From Trema orientale (taxonomy: Eukaryota > Streptophyta > Magnoliopsida > Rosales > Cannabaceae): DNA of 64,000 nt. Under the pieces are notes generated by a model. That model worked only from the letters and a program-made list of their open reading frames with translations. It searched no databases and was not told the origin of the DNA. A program made the position numbers and the translations under genes. How positions within the stretch are numbered: position 1 is the first letter of the stretch; each line of letters begins with the position of its first letter. Where the stretch lies: positions 1,287,720 through 1,351,719 of the forward strand of contig JXTC01000027.1 of NCBI GenBank assembly GCA_002914845.1, written 5' to 3'. Below, one piece after another: positions 36,901 through 46,948 of this stretch.

Positions 36901-36929
36901 AGCAAGAGGAGCAGCACCGCAACTAACAT
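33927..36929 (-). CDS. LRR receptor-like protein, intact (1000 aa)
   Basis: This is the only complete RLP in the window. I start it at the ATG at 36929, which opens a hydrophobic signal peptide (MLVAVLLLLLATAQVVAVAG); the in-frame codons upstream lack an ATG. The N-cap has CIEKEKEALLSFKR and CCTWRGVTC. About 30 LRRs follow, many with N-glycosylation sites, and the island WKGLEYEYGKILGLLRIID lies before the last four LRRs. After the C-cap LCGVPLTSSCPGDE come an acidic linker, a membrane segment from about residue 947 (FYSGIGVGFFVGFCGNLLL, with GxxxG) and a ~25-residue basic tail without kinase. Such proteins act at the plasma membrane as Cf/EIX-like immune receptors partnered by SOBIR1-type kinases. 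The ligand is unknown. Confidence 0.92.
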   Translation of the reverse strand: MLVAVLLLLLATAQVVAVAGEDSSSSGGNHHGQCIEKEKEALLSFKRVVDPGNILSSWTNDRTNQNCCTWRGVTCDNQTNHVVEIDFSTVYDDNTDGHDYAIGGEIGSSLVELQYLNYLDFSGTNFSRIPMFIGSLKNLVYLDLSGNPISGTIPPQLGNLTKLQFLDLSSSSDHDQMIADNIEWFSRLTSLRSFRLMNANFTKAGLQSFKVAPSLSSLEVSYCLLPKVDTSSLSYANSSYFLKTLVLQYNSMDPTAISWFLNFSSNPFDLTLTNNIIDGSFPDSFGGKNSLKNVDLSRNEVGSGIPKSLGSLTNIKYLDLSLNNLGGTLHDLLENLTGSTMNSLEVLYLGSNQLGGLILEDEKSFLSLRELYLDNNQLEGPFPHRFSRFPSLNILSLDDNKLSGPLPDLSSMSRLKVFRAANNSLNGTSTESIGELYYLETLDVSSNSLTGIISEVNLRCPKLNELDLSSNSAVTLKFNSSWVPSFQLTSITLTSCKLGPQFPNWLKGQSNLSYLDISNSDISGPVPNWFSNITSKLDYLNISLNLLDGTLPHFPLLNAYRVDLSSNQFQGSIPPSLSNATHLYLSDNEFTDCSSFLCEPKAALTRILDLSNNQLSGSLSDCWGNFDTLSVLKLENNKLSGEIPSSISSSGNYIQTIQLRRNSFSGKLPSSMKNCTELRILDVGENNLNGNVPSWIGERLTALVFLSLKSNKFDGIIPMNLCHLSNIQILDLSQNHLSGATPSCFENYTSMVQKTADESTTISIAYNPIPSSGYVTEFDNIAWIIWKGLEYEYGKILGLLRIIDLSSNKLTGKIPGEMTNLVQLIQLNLSRNDLSGNIPNKIGNLAKLESLDLSHNNLSGKIPISLAEVSSLNYLDLSNNELSGRIPTSTQLQSFNGSSYMGNLELCGVPLTSSCPGDEPLLEDPSSSTRDDESHGKDGGEWFDMSWFYSGIGVGFFVGFCGNLLLSSSLRAAYFQFMRSLGGWLYGIITLKGVALKEKS

Positions 36930-37640
36930 GTTGCTGATGATGTCTACCAAGTGAGAGCAATCGATCAAAATGAAGGTTTGCTAAGCGAATTTGTCAACCC
37001 TGTACTCAATCTATATTATATTATTAATTTGTAATTATTGAGATTAGCAAGTCTTGGGTTAAAAGACAACTATTGAAATTGAATGAGTCAAAATATATAA
37101 AAACATAAAGTAGAAGAAAAAAGGGGCAAGAAAGAAATTTGATGACAAGAAAATTCATTTTAATTGACTGACTTTCCAATCCATATCAAGGAAAAAATAT
37201 GTTCTATTTCATTAGTCGTTCATTTTATCTTTAAATTATATTATTTAATGTTTTGGTATTGACTTGAGCGTCACAGCTTATTAACAAGTTTTTCTCCGTT
37301 CTGAGCTGGCACGTCTATATACTAATTCGTGATTGGTTAATACTGTTGACTTGAGAATAACAAATACTTTCCGGCATCTCAATAATTCTTAGACCAATTC
37401 ATTTATTTAATTTAAACGGTAAAAGAGTTTTCATTTTTCTTTTAGTAAAATCTAACCTTGCACAAATAAATTTATTAATTACATTTAACATTTAGTATAA
37501 AGTTGGGATCCTAGTAGCATGATGGCATGACCAATGCTATTGGAAAATCAAGGCACTTCAAGAATCAGAAAAGAAAACAAAAGAAAGTGTAAACTAAAAA
37601 AATGTAAGTTTAAAAATTAAAAGGGAACAATACATTTTAG
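36930..37640 (-). promoter_or_regulatory. Upstream region of the intact RLP
   Basis: On the minus strand TTGACT (37086-37091) is a W-box core about 160 bp before the ATG, and TTGACA lies nearer at about 36993. A TA-rich stretch near 37010-37025 could serve as TATA box. Nothing else is recognisable. Confidence 0.3.
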
Positions 37641-38065
37641 AGAGAAGTTAGAGAGAGGAGCTCCAACCTGCTCCTCTCCTCTTCTCTACATCAATTCCCC
37701 TTATGTAGCAGACATAAGGCCAAACTTCTTCTTCCACACTGCCTCCCCTATCGGGGAAGGATCATTCCTTCAATCTGATATGGGCTTTTCTACTTTTTTT
37801 TATTTGTTTTTGGTTTTTTTGTCCAACAACTCTCTTTTTTGAGAGGATAATTTCTCACTTAGATCTAGATCTTGTATGGCCTTAGTATACCCAGATCTAG
37901 ATCTGTGATATTTTATGTTATTTCCAGTTTATTATTTAATTTTTATGTAGTTGTCCTCTAAATCTGTATCAATTTTGATTCAGATCTGGAGAAATAGTTA
38001 ACATAGCAGATTAGAGTTGGCAGAATCTTCTTCAATGAATCAGTCAAAGTTGTCAATTTGGATTG
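37641..38065. other. Unclassified insertion-like segment
   Basis: The stretch beginning AGAGAGAAGTTAGAGAGAGG differs in composition (CT-rich, AGATCTAGATCT repeated twice) from its neighbours. It ends where the duplicated RLP-flank block begins abruptly, so it may be a transposon fragment that replaced the RLP body. I see no coding motif. Confidence 0.35.
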
Positions 38066-39720
38066 GGAAGAATCTAGAAGGCAGAATTAGTGTCAGCTGC
38101 AAGGATTCAAGTGTTTTAGAGTTCAAAAACAAAAGAACTCTTCAAGTATGAAGCATATTTCTCTTTCGAATAAATAAACAAAGCATTGGAATCTTTATTC
38201 GAAGGACTAACCCTAGTTCATCTTCTAGTCTTTCTTTTCAATCTTCTGTTTCACCCAGTTTGAACTTTAATTAATGATGTTCTCTTTCTAGATTGTGCTT
38301 ATTGTGGACTGAGTTCTACAGTTATGCTAACGTGTTTTTCAGTTGCAATAAACTTTGTTCTCATTAATAATGTGTTTTCCCTGTCATGTTCTCAAAAAAT
38401 AAATAAATAAATTATCAAAAGTATTTTGAGTTGGTCTCTTGTCATTTCTGGTAGTTTCTGTTAATAATTTTCTGTTTATGGAAAACGTTATTGTTTTAAT
38501 GGAATGTTTCTTATTGTTGATTTTGTAGAGGTCTCTGTCACGAGTTAGTCAACAGTTTCTCTTTTTCTTTTTCTTTTTTAAAGAAAAAAATTAAATAAAA
38601 AACCTCAGAAGCTGAACTTTAAGACTTCTTTTATCTAATGATGACATATTGGAAACAACAAAACTACTACTCAGACAAACGAGGATGAAACTTGAAAATA
38701 AACAACAGAAAAAAATTTACTAATCTGGAGTTTGAACGCATGAAGATTGACTAAATCTCTAGTTTATAATGAGCTTTCTTTCCAAGTTTTTATTAATTTC
38801 AGAATTTTGTTAATAATTCAAAACTATATTTAAAATCTCCATAAAATTAGCAGATATTATTTAAAGTTCCTTCAATTTGAGTAAAATTTTGAGTAATATG
38901 ATAGTTCAGGGCTTCTGTTCTTGCTTGCCACTGCTCGTGTGTTGAGTACCGATGACGATATAAGTCGGATCAAATAATCAAGCGCAGTGCATAGAGAGGG
39001 AGAGACATGCTCTTGTACACTTTAACAGAGTTGTACATACTATTTTCATTGTTGTTAAAGCTCTGTTAATGAAGATGTCCCAAGTGTATATTGCTTGCTA
39101 AAAACAGATGATAGAGCTATTATATTTGCATTAAGATTTGTGAAATCAGATGTGGTAAGGTGCAGACTTATTGGCTGAAAGGATTTAAGAGTTTAGATAC
39201 TTCGAAAGCTAAAGAATCTGAGTACTGGTTCCTCTTCTTTTAGCCTTGTTTATGAATCTATTACTTCCGTTAAATTCGAAATCTAGTTCAGTTTTTTTAG
39301 ATATTTTCTTCGTAGTCTATATGTTTACATAGTTCAAGCACACTTGTTTTGAATTAGCCGATTTACTTTGTCTCTCTCTCTCTCTCTCTTTAAAAAATGA
39401 AATAAAGAAAAAGGAAGAAAGGGGAGAGAGAACTTGCTCGTGAATCCTCTGTTTCGTTCCATTCCGATGCCCCTTTTTGGGATGTATGAAAACCGAAATA
39501 AAAACAAACAAGCTGCGAAAGAATGTATCTGAAGCTTGAACACTTGATCGAAGGCTGCTGCATAGAGAAAAGCTCTTGACTCATCAAATGCAACTCAAGC
39601 AACAGTGCTATTGTTAGAAGCATATGTAGCTCTTTGTCAAGTGCCACTTGATCTTTCGAAGCCCATTCGTACAAAGGTCTCAACTGAAGCATCTTCAACC
39701 TTTTGTCTCAGGTACCTTTC
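38066..39720. repeat. Segmental duplication, copy 2 (RLP 3' flank block)
   Basis: It matches 15549-17600 along its length but lacks the 355 bp MITE, showing one uninterrupted TCGAATAAATAAAC at about 38167-38180. The RLP body that precedes copy 1 is absent here. Confidence 0.8.
38898..39040 (+). pseudogene. RLP 5' relic, second copy
   Basis: ATGATAGTTCAGGGCTTCTG and the following bases match the relic at 16748 and the start of the RLP at 12228. One base lost in the signal peptide shifts the frame, and no LRR follows. Confidence 0.7.
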
Positions 39721-39789
39721 ATTGAATTTTAAACCTTCTCCAGGTCTATAACGTTGAAGTTCCATGACGAAGTTTGAAAGATCGTACCA
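39637..39789 (-). pseudogene. DC1 exon 2 relic
   Basis: On the minus strand DLSNFVMELQRYRPGEG then LKFNERYLRQKVEDA matches the exon 2 proteins (DLSNFIMELQFFRPRKG and LKLDEKYLRQKVVDV in gene C). Similarity ends on one side at the inserted LTR (39785 on) and on the other after KVED. It shows that a fourth DC1 gene once stood here. Confidence 0.75.
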
Positions 39790-41516
39790 TGTCCCACACT
39801 CGAGGACGTGCGTCATATACCCATAAAGCAAAACCCCATAGATATACAAAACATCTTTCTATAAACTAATATAATTAAGAATATTTAGTCTCCAATAAAT
39901 ACCAACGTATCTAAATATTCAAAATAAACATTATATAATAGAAACTATAATCCAATAAATTCAAGATAATCAACCTTCTGAGTCTTTATATTTTCTCAGT
40001 CAAGATGAAGAAATTCCTCCCTTTGAACTATACACCTCAATTACTACTAAATAAGTTTCTTTTGTGAGCTTCTTAACTGATAATCTTTAAAACCTGTGAG
40101 GAAAAAATAAAAGGACGAGCTAGAAGCCCAGTAAGTAAACTTAACTAGTTGGATCAAACATACGTAAACCAAAACTATTAACAAATATTTTTCAGAACAA
40201 ATTTTGTTTCGGAAATCAATATTTTTGAAAATATTCAAATCAAGTCGTTTAGTAAACAATTTTGGCAAAAAGAAGCAATAAGTTTCCAAATCTATCTTTT
40301 CGAATCATTTTAGTTAATAATAATTTCAATTATACTTCTCTCCAGTTTTTTGTGACTATGGCCACACTTAACCCCTGTGACTAAGTCTGAATCTGTCACA
40401 AATAACCCATGTAGGCAAGTCCAAATCTGTGACAAATAACCCCTGTAGACGGGTCCGAATCTACTACAGATAACCCCTGTAGCCGGGTACGAATCTACTA
40501 TATTTAACCGTGTAACTAGGTCAGTACTGTCCATATATAATCCCTGTGGATTGAGTCCACGTACATAGTCACTGAAGAGAGTTTCAAAATACTTATTTAC
40601 AATAACAAATCATAAACAATTTCACTTTCATCTCATTATAACATTGTAGTCATTCCAAAATAATTTTTTTCTAACCACGTTCAATAGTAATTCATATATT
40701 TGATTCATAATTTTGCATAAAACATTGAATCATACTACTTTTCACAAAAATTACATTATATTAATAAAATAGATTTTTTTCAATAAATAGTCTTATTACC
40801 AAAATATAATTTTACTTTAAATCATATTTTAAGGAAAATACTTGTAAATATGATTCTAGTAGACCTAATAAACCAATAAAACATTCAGCTTTTGGACGAG
40901 GAAAACTACTAGAAAAGATCAAAGATTATTACCTCGTTCACTTTATCTATTTAATTAAAATAATCAACATAACGTCTCACACACTTATTATCATACAAAT
41001 CATATATAAGTATCATAACAATAAAATCATATTCTAATTGCACTAAAAATATTGACTACTTGTTACCCATGTATCTTCTATAATCAACTTCATAGTTAAT
41101 CCCAATAATGTCAATTTCTCACGATTCATAACAATTCTAATGTCTCTCTAAAAATTACGAAACTTAGAGAATAAGTTTTACAAGTAATGATGGTCCTAAT
41201 AGTGCCAAGAATGCAGTTATGGGCTCTATAGAAAAATAACATAATTACTTTAATTACTATAAAAAGTAATTACACTAAGCATTGCTTAAATTTACACTAG
41301 CCAAGACTTATACACACTCTTAATCAAGACCACAAAACACTCACACTTTTTTTCTTTTTTTTTTTTATTTTACACTAATAATAACACTCATAGACATTAA
41401 CTCACTTATTATTTCACTCCATTCACTTTAGCACTCACCTCAGAGATATACCTCATACTCAATTATTTGCACTTTCTGCACACTTGTACACTACACTCTT
41501 ACCACGGTACCATGTC

Positions 41517-41519
<3 letters not shown>
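39785..41519 (-). mobile_element. Diverged solo or truncated LTR of the LARD-like family
   Basis: ACACTCGAGGACGTGCG at the start, the AACCCCTGTAG minisatellite at 40361-40560, and TACCTCGTTCACTTT through CCCAATAATGTCAATTTC at 40930-41120 follow the LTR 4279-5775 in order. After about 41235 the sequence is unrelated to that LTR. GTACCATGTCCCA occurs at both edges (39784-39796 and 41507-41519), which is longer than a normal LTR target duplication. Confidence 0.65.
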
Positions 41520-41547
<28 letters not shown>

Positions 41548-41825
41548 GCAGCAGAAAGTTGATCGCATCGGCCAACTTAAATAAACTAGAGATTTCTAGC
41601 ATTTTGTATGGCTAGTGTAGAAACTTGCCAACAATAGCAAGCTGCAAGAAGCTTTCTAGATTTTTCTAATATAATAATATTAATACATATAATTTTTCTT
41701 GTCAACTTGGGAAGCTTTTCTTGAAGCTTCAGATATTTTCCTAACATAATAATAAATATAAACATATAACAATAGAAAATTCTAAATAGGACAAAAGTTG
41801 GAGGTGATTCTTTACATTGGATATA
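41520..41825. other. TA microsatellite and unassigned sequence
   Basis: A (TA)n run of about 30 bp opens the stretch. The rest shows no feature. Confidence 0.5.
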
Positions 41826-42854
41826 TATAGAGTACTATAAGTTCTTTCTTTCGCTCTTGCTCTTGAATCAATTGATGTTTTCTTTCTTATTGTAGTTTTG
41901 TCGTTTAAGTTTTAGTTCTGTTAACAGATTTTACAATTCTAGCAAACTTTGCTGTTAAAGATTTTCCTATTCCATCACTGAATAAATAAATAAGACTTGC
42001 TTGTGAATCCTGTCATTGTTCCCGTTTCAACTCTGTGTTTCGTAATTTAAGAAATCATCGAATAAAAATCTTACTAGATGCATAATTTCAAGAATTTTAA
42101 CTAAGACTTTTCAGAAAGAGAAAATGATCAATTATTACATATATGATATATTTGTGTAATGTGTATGTTCTAGAGATGTGAATTATGATTGGCACATAAG
42201 GTTTTACAAACGGAAGCAACAAAAAGCTATTGCTCGAATAAAAGAGGAAAAAACCTAGAAAACAGAACAAAAGCAGGGGATTCACAAGCAATTTCGGTTT
42301 TAGAAAAACAAGACAAATAAATTCCAAACGTGATAACATAATGCTCGAACAAAAATACTTAGCAACACGAGCAAGATTTTATCACCATCAACATGACAAA
42401 GGGACGAAATAATAGATTCAAGAAGATCAAAAGATGAGGAACTAATAATCAACAGAATACAGATTCAAACTCGAACTCTAAACTCTATCCGCAAAGCCAT
42501 ATAGTTTTTACCTTACCACCTCGGATTTTAGAATTAACTCTGTCATCTGTACTATGCTAGCAACATACACATACTCTCACCAATAGAGTTCTGACAATGA
42601 TGAAAAAGAAGATAGGTTAACAAGAGGAAAAGAAAGAAACTTCTTCAATTAACATTCATCTTATATGTTTAGTCTTTTACAACTAACAGCTCTCGTACCA
42701 GAAGCGATGTTTTGCTCAGTGATTACTGTTGTAGCTACAAACGCCAGAGATGAAACAGCACACATTTACTTTGTGAGTGTAGAAACTAATGCAGAAATAA
42801 ATTTGATAGAAAAGAATAAATTACATACTTGTTAGTGCCGAGCTAGATTTCTCC
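41826..42854. repeat. Segmental duplication of a minus-strand RLP 3' flank, copy 3
   Basis: GTTCTTTCTTTCGCTCTTGC, AAATAAGACTTGCTTGTGAA and ACATACACATACTCTCACC match copies at 17770 and 33030. It runs straight into an RLP C-terminal fragment. Confidence 0.75.
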
Positions 42855-43016
42855 TTAAGCTACCCCTTTAAGGGTAATTGCCCCATAAAGACAGCCTCCC
42901 AAGCTATGCATGAACTGAAAATAAGCTGTTCTCAAAGACGAGTTGTTTAACAAATTCCCACAAAATCCAACAAAGAATCCAACACCAATTCCAATATAAA
43001 ACCATGAGATGTCAAT
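42855..43016 (-). pseudogene. RLP C-terminal fragment (TM and tail only)
   Basis: The minus strand encodes DISWFYIGIGVGFFVGFCG and YFQFMHSLGGCLYGAITLKG, close to the intact RLP at 33927. It breaks off just before the membrane segment at about 43016, where unrelated sequence starts. Confidence 0.85.
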
Positions 43017-43609
43017 CCTGTTAGATCCAAGGTGTTGGCAAACAATTGGCAAAAACAATAAACTCAAGTCGTTATGAAGAAACTAACAAATTGTTATACC
43101 AGGTCTGTTGATGTTGTAAAACACTCGTTGTAAGAGATTTACAGGATCGCTCACAATAGATTTTCCCTTACCGAAAATCTAATTTTGGAAACTTTTTGTT
43201 CTTGCATCCTTTGGTCTAATTTTCATTATTAAACATTTCTAGAAGGATAATAGGGATTGTTGCTAATGAATTTTAGTGACCAGCTGGACCAAATTAATTG
43301 AGATATTTTATCTTATCTTTCTTTTGATTAAGTTTCTATTTTTAGTTTGATTCTTGCTCATATTACCTCAAATCTTGGCTAATGGGTATTGACAGGTGTA
43401 TAAGCCGAATCATGCTTATATTTCTTCCATTATAGTGCAGAAAGCAATCTCTTTAAATTAATGTAATTAATTTTATGAATTGTTAGGATTTTTTAACAAA
43501 ATCTGTTACAACAGATTGCACTGTTTATGGAAAGTTTTCTTGATTGAATTGATTGACTTTAATTAATTGTGAAATTAATCTTTGTCTTTAAGAAAAGTTT
43601 TTGCAGGTA
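43017..43609. other. Unassigned, possibly an inverted Sirevirus-like LTR relic
   Basis: TGTTAGGATTTTTTAACA near 43481 and CTGTTACAACAGATTGC resemble, on the plus strand, the opening of the LTR of the adjoining minus-strand element, and GATTGACTTTAATTAATTG resembles part of its body. This suggests an older related copy in opposite orientation. Confidence 0.3.
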
Positions 43610-45200
43610 TAAAAGATCCAAGATTGCAAGTATACTAATTTTTGATTTATTATTCGAAATAAACAAAGTTAAAAAGTGGTTGTCGTTATTGTTGCAACAA
43701 TGAGATGAATTCTACTGTTGTTGCAATAGTTAATCGTATTATTATTGTTGCAATATTGAAGCATTGAATGTGTGCTATTGGCAAAATAATCACAATAATA
43801 AAAATAAAAGAAAATAAATGACACCAGAGATTTTTACATGGTTTGGCTATTTTTCAATAACCTACTCCATGGGGCCATGCCCAGAGAAAGAAACATATTA
43901 GTAGAAAATTTTAAAGTATAAACACCAATGACCTAAACAAGAAAAACTCTCTCATATCTTGATGCACCGTGTTTAACTCTTCTCTCAATATGTTCAGCGA
44001 GCTCCACTCGTTTTACTTGACTCCAAACTCTTGAACTCCCTTCAATAGCTAGAACAATCTTCTCTGCTACAGTATGCTTTCAGTTCTACACACTAGGTCT
44101 TCCTCCTATGCACTATAGAACCTAATCTTCTCCCAAAGAATACCCAGCCTTTCTTCTGAAGAACTTTTACAATCTCCAGTGATTTTCCTAGAACTAATCA
44201 CTCTAAGAACATTTAAAACAAACTCCAAAAACTCTTTTACAGAACCTCTCTTTTTCTCATAGTTTGGGCACAAAATAAAAGCTCTATTTCAGTATATTTT
44301 TCTCAATGAAGTGCATGAATAATTCTTTGGAATAGTAGAGCTTTTATAGGTGAATTCTAAATCCCTTAGTCGTCCATTGTTGTGTGAATAGGCTGAAATC
44401 AGATAAGGAAATAGTTAATAATAAAATCAAAATCTTTCCATAAATGTTGTACTCTGCCGGAAAGTTGTTGCAACAACTTTCTGAACAATTACTAGAAAAA
44501 TATCCAGATTCATGATTGCTCCTTTGATTCGATTTGGACACGTTTTGGACAGATGGAAATCTTCATTTAACCTGCCAAAGATTGATAATTAACCTAGAAA
44601 ATCATATCTCAATCAATATCAATCAAAAGCCAAGATTTAAGAAAATTAGTCAATCTTTCCTTAAATATCCAGAGTTGTTGCAACAGATCAGAAAATCTGA
44701 TCACAGTAAATCAAATCAATTAACTAACCGAAACTTAATTAATTGATGAGAAATTTCCAGAAATAATTAAAGACGAAAATCCTTATGAATTCACTTCAGA
44801 AACCTATCCAAATTCATTGATTAATAAGAGACAATCAGATAAAAATCAAAGACAAAAGAATGAGGAAATAATCAATGATATATATGGTAAATATAGAAAG
44901 AATTGATTAAAAATTAATAGGAAAATATTCTAACTAACTATGCACGAAATTTCATTTATATTTCACCTATATTATCACCAGAATCATCAACTATGGAAAC
45001 TAAACACATTTAGGCATATTCTAGAAAGTTTCCATATAAAGAAAAATACAAGTTTCGGTTGTTGTAAAAACAACACTTGTTGTAATAACTTCAGACTTGT
45101 TGTAACAACTTCAGACTTGGTGTAACAACATTTTGTTCTTTTTATAAACTTGAGTTTTCAAAACTTTGTCATTTAGAATGCCAAACTTTTGGACCTAACA
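43610..45200 (-). repeat. 3' LTR of the Sirevirus-like element (left copy)
   Basis: On the plus strand it begins T(A)AAAGATCCAAG, where TG has decayed to TA, and ends GGACCTAACA. It contains several TGTTGCAACA palindromes (for example near 43691, 44466 and 44674). Confidence 0.85.
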
Positions 45201-45460
45201 ATCTCCCCCTTTGGCACTTTTTTGGCAAAATTAACATGAGAAAGAATAAAAAAAACTCAAGTATTTAAACCTGAAAACAGATGGTTAAATTTCCTCATCA
45301 AAAACAACTTGCTCCCCCTGAAAATCACAATACTAAGAATGTGATATAAATCATAGGAAGCTCCCCCTGAAAATAATATCTCATGATCTCCAAACAAAAT
45401 AAAAAATCATGATCTCAAAACAAACATCCAGAAATAGAAAATTCTCATGATCTCCCCTTT
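45201..45460 (-). promoter_or_regulatory. Polypurine tract and extra PPT-like repeats
   Basis: Read on the minus strand, AAAGGGGGAGAT (complement of 45201-45212) abuts the 3' LTR. Further GGGGGAG or GGGGAGAT tracts are complements of 45311-45320, 45361-45369 and 45451-45458. Multiple PPT-like tracts here are a reported Sirevirus trait. Confidence 0.7.
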
Positions 45461-45599
45461 TTTGTCAAAAGAGGACCAAAGTAATAAAATAGTAAATCAA
45501 ACATGAAGTCTTAAATCCAAAACAAATGAAATCTAGTATCTGGAAACAAAAATGGAAAAAAACTCCTTGCAGCAAGTTCCTGCAAAGCAATCAAAATGA

Positions 45600-45960
45600 T
45601 CAAAGCTGCGTCTTCTTGTAACGTTTCTTGGCTTGCTTTTCTAGACTTGTTGCAACAGGTAGAGATAATGGTACTTTAGGTCGGGAAGATCCAGAGGGAT
45701 GAGGAGCAACAACTGATTAAGTAGCAAAGGCGGCTGTCAATCTGTGAAAAATCCCTTTTTGCACTTTTTCAATGGCATCCAATCACTCAGTCTACTTCGC
45801 CTGATCAGCTTTCAGATTCTCCAACTCCATACACTCTTGGGATACCACAACAGAAGTTGTTGCAACAGGTGAAGATTTCTTGGCAGCAGCTGTCTTCTTC
45901 TTAGATTGGCACTTGTTACAACGGGTGGTTCAGCAACCTATTTGCTGTTCAACCTGTATG
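45600..45960 (-). pseudogene. Remnant of an extra frame downstream of pol
   Basis: The minus strand reads as broken peptide pieces: a lysine/alanine-rich KKKTAAAKKSSPVATTSV, a helical ECMELENLKADQAK, and SLEKQAKKRYKKTQL, separated by stops. It lies between the RNase H end and the purine tract, where Sireviruses carry an additional open frame. The link to that frame is inferred from position and composition. Confidence 0.45.
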
Positions 45961-46948
45961 AAACAATAGGCAGAATTGGAGAGAGAAAACATTGTAAAGA
46001 AAGAAGAAGAAGAAGAAAGAGAGGACACCTAGTCAAAGGAACAAGGATTATGATTTGAAGAAAATCAATTTCACATCATATATGCACAAAACCCCGGGAA
46101 AAAAAAATGATTTTATGAAACTGAAAAGTTCAAAAGATTCTTACTAAAACCAAAACAAGAACATTGGAAGCATTGTTGCAACAGTGGTGATAATATGCAA
46201 ATATAAAACTGAAAGCCCTTCTTTTTTTTATTTAAATCAAAGAGTATGAAAAATAGAAAAGCTGGCCAGATTATGACAAAAATCTCAAATATTTTTAAAT
46301 GGAATAAACTAAAAATCAAAGAATTAGCAAATTTATTCTAAACATAAAAATGATTCTAAAATTAAATCACTTCTAAAATTTTTACCAAATTAATTTTCTG
46401 AATTATAGGACTTACTGAATGAGTTGGATTGAGTAATGACTAACAAATCTTTTTTCTTGATCTCATGAAATTTTCTTCCATTTTTCACATACAGTAATTG
46501 TGCTGAATCTATTTTTTTTATTATTATTTTATATATTATCTTCAGCACATTTATTCCCACATAAACAGTAGCTTTCACTCTAATCTCTGAGGTAGCCTTT
46601 TTTACATGGTAGATTATTCTCTACATATTTTGTGATACATAGGTCCAAATTACTCATAGACGGCTTTCACTCTTCAGTATTAGGTAGGTTTTTCTGTTTA
46701 TAATGCCTATAAACATAATATTTTCAATACAAGAGATCAATAAAATGTTTGTCAATCAAAATCTAATCCAGATTATACAATTTATCCTATGCAATAAGAA
46801 ATTCAAATAACAAAAATCTCAAAATCAATCTAATTTATGAAAAGAATAAATTAACTCTTTCTAAAATCTTAAGATTTCTCCAAATAAAAATATAGGGATA
46901 ATTCATGCAATTCTCGGCAAGAATAAAATTAAAAGAAAAAGAACAAAT

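Noticed and set aside
37641..38065. LINE 5' UTR or gene exon
   Set aside because: CT-rich composition and AGATCTAGATCT words alone are not enough to assign it, and no open frame is present.
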